From the NCBI RefSeq assembly GCF_900112365.1, contig NZ_FOLQ01000030.1:1-50039 (forward strand): a DNA stretch of 50,039 nt, given 5' to 3'. Position 1 is the stretch's first letter, and each line of letters starts with the position of its first letter. A model generated the notes under the pieces. It worked only from the letters and a program-made list of their open reading frames with translations, did no database searches and had not been told where the DNA came from. Positions 17,643 through 26,033 of this stretch are shown here, piece by piece. A program made the position numbers and the translations under genes. Source of the DNA: Spirosoma endophyticum (GTDB lineage Bacteria > Bacteroidota > Bacteroidia > Cytophagales > Spirosomataceae).

Positions 17643-18499
17643 AAATTGAGTTTGAGCTTTCTAGTACTTTTTCTAGAAAAGTCAACTCGTGTTACAAGTA
17701 AATTAAAAAATCCAAGATTGTACCATTCTTAGGCCTGGCAAAGAAGGCTTATTTACCGTAACCTATGCACTACGCAATTGGCTCAACCAATACCGCTACT
17801 CGTTATATCACAGGACTATAGGTGACCACCAGATTAAGATGTTACTATATGGCCAGCCTCATAACGGACCGCTAAAGGATGCAGGTAAATAAGACTCCAT
17901 ACATGCAACCAAGCCCTACTATAGTAAATGATCTATGTCTATCCTATCTTTCGATACCGCACAGATATGCGTTGAAAAGGGTTATTAAACTGAAAGCAAA
18001 CCATCGGCTCATGTCATCATGCTGGCCAACTAGGGTAGGCTTACCCACTCGCAGCCAATTGCCATGAGCGGCATCAAAAGTTGGTCATCTACCGCTTAAA
18101 AGGTCTCAAACGCCTATTTTCACAGCAACCTACTTGGACTAACAAACCTGACCCCACCGGATCGTTTACACCTGAAGTACCGAAAAGAAAAAATGAGCCA
18201 GGAGTTTACCAAACACCTGGCTCATTTTAAAGGTAAGCTCAACTCCTTTCACAAGGTGGTGCATCACTTTAGAGGCAGTGACAAGGGCGAGCTGCATTGT
18301 CACCCCTTCCGGTTCACCACGCATAGCTTAAAAGGCGGCTGACCGTCCGTGGAAAAAAGGCCTAAAACAGGGCCGCCCACTATAACCATAGAATGGGCGT
18401 ATAAAGAAGCTGGACGCACTGACGAAGTCATTTCAGACCGTCACTAGCAGCATAACGGTTTCTTGGTTGATCAAGCTACGGATACGCTTAGCCGAAAAG
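17643..18499. other. Decayed coding-like region, no intact gene
   Basis: Short stretches look like former protein-coding DNA but none has a start and recognisable family. Frame 17707-17892 (+) reads GKEGLFTVTYALRNWLNQYR and continues for about 30 codons to a stop without an ATG. Frame 18193-18342 (+) gives a 49-aa His/Lys-rich peptide. A strong hairpin AATGAGCCAGG/CCTGGCTCATT followed by TT lies at about 18192-18229. The area probably holds remnants of one or more lost genes. Confidence 0.4.
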
Positions 18500-18814
18500 C
18501 TAGACTGTAATTCCCTGCGTAAAGAACAACAGGACGTTGTCGTGGCTGTAGTTTTGGTGCACGGGCTTGTTTGCATCAGCGTCGCCAGCCACAAAATTGT
18601 AGGTGCCTGGATAGTTGCCATCTTGGGAATCCTCTACGCTTCCGGCCAACGTTCGGCCAGCCATCATGCCATAACCTGCCAGGCTAAATGTAAAGGCATT
18701 CGTCGTTTCATCAACGACAGTCACCTCCGAGACTAAATACCCCCCTTCTTCCGTCTCCATTAGGGGTTGCTGGGATACCAATTGTGCTTGTAGATACTCG
18801 TAGGGCGTTTGCAT
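18500..18814 (-). CDS. Hypothetical protein, 104 aa
   Basis: A leftward ORF starting MQTPYEYLQAQLVSQQPLME and ending LLFFTQGITV. The sequence alternates polar and hydrophobic residues (YLVSEVTVVDETTNAFTFSL) and looks like a small beta-rich protein. No signal peptide, no family recognised. Base composition is like the surrounding eroded region, so it could be a fragment. It starts about 125 bp from a GTCTCA hairpin repeat. Confidence 0.45.
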   Translation of the reverse strand: MQTPYEYLQAQLVSQQPLMETEEGGYLVSEVTVVDETTNAFTFSLAGYGMMAGRTLAGSVEDSQDGNYPGTYNFVAGDADANKPVHQNYSHDNVLLFFTQGITV

Positions 18815-19299
18815 ATTGTTTTTTCTATAACAACCAAGGCGACACGCTCACTGTTCATGAACTTTGTATCGCGCCACAGTTCGGGCCAAATACGATCGGT
18901 TTTTGGTGAGTACCGCTTTAAATAAGCAGGGTTGTTATGGCCGTATGCTACTGGCTGGCGTTGACAGTTATTAAATATTAAAACTAATCGTCTCATCAAA
19001 ACGCTTCCACTTGAGACGAATAAGCATTACGTATCGCTCAATAGGGCTTTTGCCGCTACGTCTGGTGATACCTTGTACGACGGTGAATTTCGTTGATCAG
19101 AATGCAAAAGAGGGGGTAAGCTGTCTTTATAACGGCTACGTTTGTGGCCTGAAATCGTTTCGATCAGCTTGCCTCATACCTGGTGTTGCTGAGCTTGATT
19201 ATTTACAGTCAACTGGGTTCACTACTGACATACCGCTGTCACTCACCTGGCTTTTCTTTGCGTTGTCAATCAATCGACAACTTCAACCAATAGCAACTC
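18815..19299. other. Intergenic region with an R2 hairpin repeat
   Basis: It separates the leftward 104-aa ORF and the rightward DinB gene. It contains the R2 repeat at 18940-19018. The rightward frame at 19011-19322 is rejected because it overlaps DinB and shows no protein-like pattern. Confidence 0.45.
18940..19018 (+). repeat. Dispersed hairpin repeat R2 (GTCTCA...TGAGAC), full copy
   Basis: The upstream part GCCGTATGCTACT...GGCGTTG recurs at 30748 and loosely at 28325. The hairpin 18989-19018 is 30 nt long with arms CGTCTCA/TGAGACG. The core AACGCTTCCACTTGAGACG matches AACGCTCCCAAGTGAGACG at 28375-28393. Confidence 0.6.
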
Positions 19300-19818
19300 A
19301 TGGAAAACACAGCGCAGCTTAGCCAAACGAGGGATCAGATCGTTCTCTCATCCGAACAACTTCTTGCCCATTGGCAGGGACACCGGGGACTCACCCGCCG
19401 GTTGATCGAAGCCTACCCCGAGGAGCACTTCTTTTCGTATACTCTTGGCGGCATGCGCCCTTGCTCGGCGCTGATTGACGAAGTCCTGCAAATGGCCGAG
19501 CAGAGCATGCCCGGCGTTGTATCAGGCCAGTGGCCTTCCTTTGGCCAGGGTTCACAGGCACCCCCCAAAGCCACGACGAAAGAGCAGGTACTGGCGCAGT
19601 GGGATGGGGTGACCGAGACAATTAATGCCCATTGGCCGCAGATTCCACCCGCTCGCTTCCAAGAAGTTGACAAGGCGTTTGGTCTGTATGAAGGACCTAT
19701 CTACTGGTTTCTGTTCTACCTGATCGATAATGAAGTTCATCACCGAGGTCAGGCGTATGTCTACCTACGCACCCTAGGGGTAGAACCGCCTGCTTTCTGG
19801 GATCGCCCCCAGGTGTAG
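19300..19818 (+). CDS. DinB family protein
   Basis: A 172-aa DinB/YfiT-like four-helix-bundle protein. The expected metal-binding histidines lie in the first helix (LLAHWQGHRGLTRRLI), in PEEHFFSY and in the late helix LIDNEVHHRGQAYVYL, which is the most diagnostic motif and is followed by the usual RTLGVEPP end. DinB-like proteins bind a divalent metal and often act as thiol-dependent transferases. Two strong terminators follow (19855 and 20014). Family is firm; the substrate is unknown. Confidence 0.88.
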   Translation: MENTAQLSQTRDQIVLSSEQLLAHWQGHRGLTRRLIEAYPEEHFFSYTLGGMRPCSALIDEVLQMAEQSMPGVVSGQWPSFGQGSQAPPKATTKEQVLAQWDGVTETINAHWPQIPPARFQEVDKAFGLYEGPIYWFLFYLIDNEVHHRGQAYVYLRTLGVEPPAFWDRPQV

Positions 19819-19854
19819 TCTGCCGGTACGCCCCCAAGGGGTAAGCCATCTGAC

Positions 19855-19892
19855 AAAAGCCTTTGCCAGTCTATATAGTGGCAAAGGCTTTT
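19855..19892 (+). terminator. Rho-independent terminator after DinB gene
   Basis: The perfect 14-bp stem AAAAGCCTTTGCCA/TGGCAAAGGCTTTT has a 10-nt loop and a T-rich right arm, 36 bp after the DinB stop. Confidence 0.9.
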
Positions 19893-20013
19893 CTGTATCG
19901 TGCTGGGGGCTATCCATCCCGTACTTCCTATTCTTCCAACATTAGCTATTTTTAGTCTATGATGCGTGTAAAGGTCTGGGCTGACTCGGCTTCCCCCGTT
20001 ATGCCTTCTTTGA

Positions 20014-20051
20014 AAAAAGCCCCCTCATTTAGTTGAATTGAGGGGGTTTTT
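20014..20051 (+). terminator. Second rho-independent terminator-like hairpin
   Basis: AAAAAGCCCCCTCA pairs with TGAGGGGGTTTTT around a 10-nt loop. No gene lies between it and the previous terminator. It directly adjoins the 5' end of repeat R1c (GGCATTTTGTTTTTCTGG), so it may be part of that element or its insertion context. Confidence 0.7.
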
Positions 20052-20054
20052 GGG

Positions 20055-20335
20055 CATTTTGTTTTTCTGGTTTTGTACCCATTAGACGTGCGTCAACTTG
20101 TTAACCGAGTTGTTAACTACGTGCCAGTAGCCAGTTTGAATTATTTCTAAAAAAGGCATTTTATCGATAAGGTAAAAGTTAGGTTACCCTCTCCTTAGCA
20201 AGATTTTGCACTTTTCATAGTAACCGTCCATAAAAGACGACCTTTTCATGGACGAATTATGACCTTCAAGAAATGGATTAGTCTACCTCACTGAATGTAT
20301 GCTAGCGTCCATTTTGCCGAGCGTTTTCGTAAACG
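20055..20335 (+). repeat. Dispersed paired-hairpin repeat R1, copy c (near full length)
   Basis: The 5' part (20055-20204) shares GCATTTTGTTTTTCTGGTT, TTAACTA and a CCAGTAGCCA stretch with copies f and g. Left module 20225-20254 is a near-perfect hairpin: CGTCCAT/ATGGACG outside, AAAAG/CTTTT inside. Right module 20306-20335 begins CGTCCAT and ends TAAACG. Module starts are 81 bp apart. The 3' flank has AAATTGCACTTG at about 20353. Confidence 0.85.
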
Positions 20336-20841
20336 AAATCCTTGAATTCAGAAATTGCACTTGTTAATGACTAAGCCAACAGCGTCACTTCAAAAATTGA
20401 TATAGATAAAATAGTATATTTCTAATAGGACACAATAGCCAAATCGCGCTACGCTAAACATATAGAAAATTTCAAATGGATGAACTTGCCAGTTAAACCG
20501 AACATTGTGCATTTCTAAAAATAAGTCGCAATGAGGATTACGAATAATTCTTAATAAATGTCAGCGACGGCTTCGCAGTGGCGCCCTACCCCGGGCACAA
20601 ACTCAACTCCTATTGCGAAAATGATACAGCGCGGCTGCCGCATTGATAGGTGATGGGACCGCCCATGCGGATGGCAATTTGAGATTACCTGAAGTAGAAG
20701 TATATAAACACAGAAGGTACAGACTACGATACTGAAAAATGGGAGTTTCTTGCGACACTTTCTACGAAGTTGTACAAACGTAGGAGGTTGGTAGTACGCT
20801 TGTATAACTGGTTATTCTACTTCTGATGGGTTCCCCAAATG
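20336..20841. other. Intergenic region with a small hairpin
   Basis: No gene supported. A hairpin TACAAACGTA/TACGCTTGTA occurs at 20772-20803, and its sequence recurs in part at about 40307-40333. The remainder shows nothing recognisable. Confidence 0.4.
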
Positions 20842-21744
20842 TCAATTTGCCATTCTATACTCATTTGGCGTAACGCCCACTTTCTGCTTAAATAATCGGC
20901 TAAAATGTTGGGGATATTTGAAGCCTAACTCATACGCTATTTCACTGACTGTTTTGCGGGTATCAAAAATGCGTTCTTTGGCCAGCTCAATCAGTCGGAG
21001 CTGAATGTAATCTAAGCGTGATTTTCCCGTTTCTTTCCGAATCAAATCACCAAAATACTTAGCCGAAATAGCCAATTGGTCCGCACAATAAGCGACCGAT
21101 GGTAAACCTTCTTAGCTTAGCCTGTCAGAAGTAAAGTAACCATCCAGCAGGGTTTCGAATTTTTCTACGATCCCCTTGTTGACTTGCTCTCGGATGATAA
21201 ACTGACGGTCGTAGAACCGAACACAATAATTTAGAAACAGCTCTATATTATCGGCAATGAGCTTCTTGCTATGTTTATCGACGGGCCGCTTGATCTCTGT
21301 TTGAAGTATGTCAAAGCAAGTCAACACAAAAAGCCGTTCTTCCTCGGAGAGATGCAAAGCTTCATTGACATGGTAGGAGAAGAATGAATACTTCTTAATC
21401 GTTTGGCCGAGCGAAGTGCCGCGAATTAAGTCAGGGTGAAAGAACAAAACTAAACCGGAAGGCTGATGAAGCTGCCCGTCAGGTTCGTCCTCTAGTTCAA
21501 CAATTTGTCCTGGAGCGACAAACACCAACGTACCCGTTTGGTAGTCATAGTAGTTACGGCCATACTTTACGGCATTGCATTGGGAGCCTTTTAGAAAGAT
21601 ACCGTAGAGCTCAAAATGAATTTTGGCGGCTGGACCCGGTTGAGATGTTGATAGGTCAATAATGGTGACCAACGGATGAGCAGTCGCCTTGCCATTTTGA
21701 GTATTTAGTTCTTCGATGCTTCCCAACGTTCTTATCTCACTCAT
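20842..21744 (-). pseudogene. AraC-family transcriptional regulator with in-frame ochre stop
   Basis: One frame runs from ATG 21744 to the stop at 20842 with a single internal TAA at 21112-21114. Codons 1-210 form an AraC-type N-terminal cupin/sensor region (LYGIFLKGSQCNAVKYGRNY, FVAPGQIVELEDEPDGQLHQ). After the stop the same frame continues EGLPSVAYCADQLAISAKYF and then a complete helix-turn-helix pair (TVSEIAYELGFKYPQHFSRL, FKQKVGVTPNEYR). A CAA-to-TAA change would explain it. Without readthrough the DNA-binding domain is lost. It is divergent from the NTF2-like pseudogene at 21907, which it may once have regulated. A sequencing error is the main alternative. Confidence 0.85.
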
Positions 21745-22155
21745 TATCTGTTCTTTTCGTGCAAAATTACACGGTCTAGCGTGCCAGTAATTGGGATAAG
21801 CTCTATATAAGGAAAACTGGTAGGGAATACAGGAATTTGTATACCAATAGCTACTTGAAGATGTCAGAATTTTGCCCCTGAAATCGACTGACCAACTTCT
21901 GATCCAATGAAAACGTACGTTTTAGCGATTATACTGTCAAGCCTTTTTACCAGGGCACAAGCTCAAAAAACGGCCGGCCAACGATCGGGTGAAGAAAGAC
22001 TTCAGGAAATTGAAGACCGAATAGCTCTAAAAGCCTTAGTGGATGAATTTTCGATCCTAGCTGATCGAAAAGATATAGCGAATCAATTGCTCCTATTTAC
22101 CGAAGAGGCCAAAGTGGAAACGGTGAACAATGGTCAGGCCGTGTCGGCACGGGAG

Positions 22156-23479
22156 TGCTCGCTGAACTGTGTCAGCAGGGTTTAATCGAAGCGATGTAGT
22201 TTAATGCGTTCGTCAAAGATAATACTGAACTGATTAATCAGTTCTTCCCAGTTATACGTTGTCGTCTCCCATCTGATTTGTAGGTTTTGGATCGTTAAAT
22301 AGACCAACTTTTGCAACCCCACATCCGAACTAAAAGCACCTTTGGTTTTCGTCACTTTACGCAACTGCCGGTGGTAGCCTTCGACCGTATTAGTCGTGTA
22401 CATCACCTTGCGAATGGGGGCTGGATAGTCGAAAAAGGGCGACAACAGTTCCCACTTTTCTAACCAGGGTTGCACCGCTTTAGGATAAGCCGATCCCCAC
22501 TTTTCCTGTACTAACAACAGATTCTCCATGCCTTGCTCTCGGTTAGGAGCTTGGTAAACCGTCTTAAGATCTTTGGCAAAGTCTTTCAACAACTTGTCAG
22601 GCACGAAGCGGAAAGAGTTGCGCAACTGATGGACAATACAGAGCTGAACCGTGGTGGCCGGGAAAACTGTGTTGATGGCCGTATCGAAGCCTTTCAATCC
22701 ATCCACGCAGGTGATCAGCAAGTCGTCCACCCCCCGTTGTTTTAAATCGGTCAGCACGGATAGCCAGAACTTGGCCGATTCGCTTTCGGCCGTGTAGATA
22801 CCCAAGATCTGTTTCTTGCCCGACAAGGTTAGCCCAATTACGCTGTATAAAACCCGAGTGACAACTTTACCTTCGTGACGAACTTTGTAATAAATGCCGT
22901 CGAGCCAAACCAATACATACAAGCTTTCTAAAGGCCGGTTTTGCCACTCCCGCATAGCGGGAATGACCTTGTCGGTGATGGCCGTCAACTCGCTGTCGGA
23001 GAGCGAATAACCGTACATTTCCTGGAGATGCTGTGAAATATCGGCATAACTGTTGCCCACACTGTAGAGCGATAGGACTTTCTGCTCTAACTGGGGCGTG
23101 AGCACCACTTGTCGTTTGGGAACGATTTGAGGTTGATAACTGCCGGATCGGTCGCGGGGCGTAGTCAAATCCAACAGCCCAGCGCTGGATTTGACGGTTT
23201 TGGTGGCCTTGCCGTTTCGGCGGTTTTGTTCGGTCTGCCGGGTCTGAACTAAGTGTCCATCCATTTCCCCTTCCAAGGCTGATTCTAGGAAGTGCTTGAG
23301 TAAGGGAGCAAACAGGCCGTTTTCTCCTGTCAGGGGTTTACCTTCGTAGAGGCCCTTGATGGCCGCTTGCTTGAAGGACTCGAAATCGAAGTCGTTAGTT
23401 GTGTCCGTCATGATAGTGAAAATAAGGATTTTTCTTTTCCCTTCTATTCACCCTCAGGCTTGACACAGTTTAGCGAGCA
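22156..23479 (-). mobile_element. IS256-family insertion sequence, complete
   Basis: A 1324-bp element bounded by terminal inverted repeats TGCTCGCTGAACTGTGTCA (left) and its complement (right, 23461-23479) with one mismatch. It carries one transposase gene. Size and organisation fit IS256. The flanking 8-mers differ (CACGGGAG versus GTCTCACG), so the expected target duplication is absent or mutated. Confidence 0.88.
22182..23411 (-). CDS. IS256-family (Mutator-type) transposase
   Basis: Full-length 409-aa DDE transposase. Catalytic residues are visible: D171 in VWLDGIYYKVRHEG, D237 in ITCVDGLKGF and E344 in YTTNTVEGYHRQLRKVTKTK. The C-x2-H motif of the family is CIVHQLRNS (258-261). The N-terminal region (1-110) with FAPLLKHFLESALEGEMDGH is the DNA-binding part. 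No stop codons or frameshifts are present, so the enzyme may be active. It is transcribed against the host gene it interrupts. Confidence 0.95.
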   Translation of the reverse strand: MTDTTNDFDFESFKQAAIKGLYEGKPLTGENGLFAPLLKHFLESALEGEMDGHLVQTRQTEQNRRNGKATKTVKSSAGLLDLTTPRDRSGSYQPQIVPKRQVVLTPQLEQKVLSLYSVGNSYADISQHLQEMYGYSLSDSELTAITDKVIPAMREWQNRPLESLYVLVWLDGIYYKVRHEGKVVTRVLYSVIGLTLSGKKQILGIYTAESESAKFWLSVLTDLKQRGVDDLLITCVDGLKGFDTAINTVFPATTVQLCIVHQLRNSFRFVPDKLLKDFAKDLKTVYQAPNREQGMENLLLVQEKWGSAYPKAVQPWLEKWELLSPFFDYPAPIRKVMYTTNTVEGYHRQLRKVTKTKGAFSSDVGLQKLVYLTIQNLQIRWETTTYNWEELINQFSIIFDERIKLHRFD

Positions 23480-23804
23480 GTCTCACGAAGCACTGGTAGG
23501 CCGTAAACAAATCGGCAAGGCTTTTGCCAATTTTTTGGCCTTGTTTGACGTAGTTTATCATATCAATGGGCAACAGACGGTGACCATTACTAGCGATAAA
23601 GCTTCAGGCATATCCTATTGTGAAGTGACATTGATTGGTGACCAAAATGGCCAAAAGATGAAAACCAAAATGGGTGTGCATTATAAAGATGATTACGTGA
23701 AGCGAAATGGTAAGTGGCTCATTGTCAATCGCCAATCAACCTTTGCCTAGCGTGATGTACAGCGACTAGATCAATAGTTCTTCCTGTAGAGATGCCTGAC
23801 GTTG

Positions 23805-23855
23805 TCTATCTTGTTCTAAGTAGCTATTGTTTGGTTTATAGTAGAACAAGGTAGA
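23805..23855. terminator. Inverted repeat, possible terminator
   Basis: TCTATCTTGTTCTA and TAGAACAAGGTAGA pair with one mismatch around a 23-nt loop. It lies between the end of the interrupted NTF2-like gene and the convergent lipoprotein gene, so it may serve both. Confidence 0.55.
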
Positions 23856-23909
23856 TGTGAATCTCTCAAAACGCTGCTTTTATCGACTGCGCATAGAGAT
23901 GATTTCTAT

Positions 23910-24176
23910 TCACCCCGCTTTCCCTTGACAAGGGCCAGTATCGGCTTGGTACCGAATCCAAATGGGCGTGTTTGGTTTGTCGTAAGCGGCTGGAATGGCG
24001 TTGGTGTAATAATAGTCAGCATCAACTTGGATTCGATAGCCTGCACAGCAATTACAGTATACTGTTGGACCAGGCAGGGTTAGGTCGATAACCGTTGCCG
24101 GTTTCTCCGGTTGTTGCACCTGCTGACAACCGGTCACTGATCCAATCAAGGAGCTAAGTAAAAGAAGCCACTTCAT
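23910..24176 (-). CDS. Small putative lipoprotein, 88 aa
   Basis: A lipoprotein signal is visible: MKWLLLLSSLIGSVTGC with Cys17 as lipidation site. The mature part is about 70 aa with a Cys-rich loop (VYCNCCAGYRIQVDADYYYT) and TGPCQGKAG at the end. Four cysteines suggest disulfides in the periplasm or on the outer membrane. I recognise no family. It stands alone between convergent and divergent neighbours. Confidence 0.7.
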   Translation of the reverse strand: MKWLLLLSSLIGSVTGCQQVQQPEKPATVIDLTLPGPTVYCNCCAGYRIQVDADYYYTNAIPAAYDKPNTPIWIRYQADTGPCQGKAG

Positions 24177-24398
24177 ACGAATGATCTTTACCCATAAGAC
24201 CCAGCCAGGCGTCTATTGGTTGGTTTTGCTTCCCGTTAAATGGTTTTATGCTAGCGACTCTGCTCAAATTTCGGGTGTTCTCGTGTGCTGACATAGTCTC
24301 AAAAATGGCTCCTAGCTGAGACAAAAGAATATTCATGTATCTGCTTCCTAAGTCGGGCCCAGCACTAAACTAACTACTTTCCTGTCACTACTCACTTG

Positions 24399-25259
24399 AT
24401 GAAAAGTTATCCTCTATGTGATACAGACGAACTCACCAATCTGCTGCATTTATTCCCCTTTAGGTTTGTATCTTACCGTGAAATCTACCTGCTTGCCTTA
24501 TTTGGGCTTGCATACCGTAGTTTTACCAAATTAGAAAAAATTAACCCTATGAATGCCTATTTAATCGCATCTATTTGCTTCTTACTCTTAGCTCTACTGG
24601 GGTTTATAGGCAGTAGGATGCGGCTACTGAATGACAAATTTTACATTCCATTTTGTTTAAGCAGTTTCATCTTCGCAGGATTGTATGGTATTCAAGTTAC
24701 TCGTCAATTTGTAATCCCATTGTTGGGCTTCAGTGATAAACTAAATCATGTACTGTTTTATGATTACGGAAATGGACTTTTAGGACTACTTCCCTTAGCA
24801 CTTGCCCTCCTGTTTATTGGCAAGTATCTGCTAAAAATGGATTACAGTGATCAATGGAGTGGGACGACTGCGTATACTTTACCTTCGTTAAAATATGGAC
24901 TTATGGTAGGACTAATACTAGCGGCAATTCCCTTACTGATTGTTGTTTCAACGGGACAAAAATTCAATCCTACCGTCGACGTTTATCGTTACGGAATCAA
25001 TTGTGTTACCAATCTGTACGAAGAAATAATGTGTCGAGGCTTGCTATTAGCTTGTTGCATCAAATATTGGAATAGACTAACAGCCGTCGTGTGGACTTCG
25101 GTTGTGTTCGGACTGGCCCACGGGTTAACCGAAAAGAGTGTAGCGATTGCGTTGGGGGCTGGGTTGATGGCATGGGCTGTACTAAAGGCTAAAAGTTTGT
25201 GGGCCGGTTGGACCAGCCATCAACTGACTGACATGATTGTCGATACGTTTTTACCCTAA
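24399..25259 (+). CDS. CPBP family intramembrane glutamic endopeptidase
   Basis: A multi-spanning protein of 286 aa with about eight membrane helices. The start is ATG 24399; the preceding in-frame TTG is less likely. CPBP (PF02517) motifs are complete: motif 1 YEEIMCRG with E208, E209 and R213, motif 2 FGLAHG with H241, and motif 3 SHQLTDMIVD with H274. The family includes CAAX prenyl proteases and bacteriocin-processing or self-immunity proteins. No bacteriocin genes are visible nearby, so the substrate is unknown. Repeat R1d follows 31 bp after the stop. Confidence 0.9.
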   Translation: MKSYPLCDTDELTNLLHLFPFRFVSYREIYLLALFGLAYRSFTKLEKINPMNAYLIASICFLLLALLGFIGSRMRLLNDKFYIPFCLSSFIFAGLYGIQVTRQFVIPLLGFSDKLNHVLFYDYGNGLLGLLPLALALLFIGKYLLKMDYSDQWSGTTAYTLPSLKYGLMVGLILAAIPLLIVVSTGQKFNPTVDVYRYGINCVTNLYEEIMCRGLLLACCIKYWNRLTAVVWTSVVFGLAHGLTEKSVAIALGAGLMAWAVLKAKSLWAGWTSHQLTDMIVDTFLP

Positions 25260-25290
25260 ATACCTAATGCTGCCGAATCATGAGCAAATT

Positions 25291-25320
25291 CTTTCAATCT
25301 GCGAAGTGTTTTCGTGAACG
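25291..25320 (+). repeat. Dispersed repeat R1, copy d (right module only)
   Basis: The right-module end GTGTTTTCGTGAACG is conserved, but the left arm (CTTTCAA) has decayed. ATTTGCACT follows at 25338, as in copy c. The left module would fall inside the CPBP gene and is absent. Confidence 0.55.
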
Positions 25321-25371
25321 GAAGTGGTTGAATCGCTATTTGCACTAAAGCAATAAATGGAGCTGAATTGA

Positions 25372-25464
25372 ACTGTAAAACCTCCACCATTAAAATGGTA
25401 CAGTACCAAGGAGGAGCTTACAGCCTTTTACAGTAAACGATCTAAAGTTCGTGTCCAGTTAAAG
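25372..25464. repeat. Cluster of nested inverted repeats, related to palindromes A and B
   Basis: ACTGTAAAA (25372-25380) is inverted as TTTTACAGT (25426-25434). Inside are CCTCC/GGAGG, CCATT/AATGG and GGTAC/GTACC stems. The right part, CTTTTACAGT to GTCCAGTTAAAG (25425-25464), resembles copies A and B. It lies between convergent genes and could be a terminator or a mobile-element relic. Confidence 0.5.
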
Positions 25465-25517
25465 ATAGAAAGTTTATATTAGGCATAGCTCGCCTTTCGG
25501 ACAGTCGAAACACCTCA

Positions 25518-26033
25518 TTACTGACTAATCACCGCATCTGATTTAATGGCAATCACATCCGAAAAGAGCACACAGGTAAGGATGTTTTTAGCTCGTTGCG
25601 ATTGAGAGAAAGTAAGCCACTGCTCATTCAGCGATAATTTAATGAAAGCAATTTCTTTTTCTTGAAACTGTTCCACTAGGTCCTCTGGCAGCTCAATAAT
25701 ACTGCGGCTGACATAATGACCCTTTTGAAAAAAGGATTTAACCACCGCATCCGTCCATTGAATTTTGGCTCCGTCTTTGAAGACGACCGTAGCGCCTTTC
25801 GGGGATAGAAACGAGCCTGTTTCGGTGTATAAATGTAGAAGGTATTGAGTCTGCCCTTTTTCGTCAATGCGTTCGTACTGAACGGGTTCAATAGACTGCT
25901 GCTCTACACTCGTCGTCATAACGACCGTCTTGTCGGTAAAGGGATTGGCAATTCTCCTCAGTTCCTGACATTGGGCCATGCTGGCTGTAGCGAGTAGACT
26001 ACTGATGGCGAGTAAATAAAGTTGTTTGATCAT
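25518..26033 (-). CDS. Hypothetical secreted protein, 171 aa
   Basis: The start at 26033 (MIKQLYLLAISSLLATASMA) gives a signal peptide with cleavage after SMA; the ATG at 26063 would extend it without benefit. The mature protein has strands with charged turns (TVVFKDGAKIQWTDAVVKSF, IIELPEDLVEQFQEKEIAFI) and looks beta-rich. No catalytic motif or family is recognised. The protein is probably periplasmic. It is convergent with the CPBP protease gene. Confidence 0.7.
   Translation of the reverse strand: MIKQLYLLAISSLLATASMAQCQELRRIANPFTDKTVVMTTSVEQQSIEPVQYERIDEKGQTQYLLHLYTETGSFLSPKGATVVFKDGAKIQWTDAVVKSFFQKGHYVSRSIIELPEDLVEQFQEKEIAFIKLSLNEQWLTFSQSQRAKNILTCVLFSDVIAIKSDAVISQ

Larger units (their letters stand above)
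21907..23750 (+). pseudogene. Secreted NTF2/SnoaL-like protein gene interrupted by an IS256-family element
   Basis: Left part 21907-22155 encodes a signal peptide (MKTYVLAIILSSLFTRAQAQ) and the first helices (RIALKALVDEFSILADRKDI, LLLFTEEAKVETVNNGQ). Right part about 23480-23750 continues with GRKQIGKAFANFLALFDVVY, GQQTVTITSDKASGISYCEV and NGKWLIVNRQSTFA, the typical end of the family. The insertion sequence 22156-23479 splits the gene in the loop before GRKQIG. Joining the flanks leaves one extra base, and no clean 8-9 bp target duplication is visible, so the locus has changed further. The product is certainly not made intact. Confidence 0.88.

Noticed and set aside
19011..19322. 103-aa + strand frame before DinB
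   Set aside because: It overlaps the R2 hairpin and the DinB start and shows no conserved pattern.
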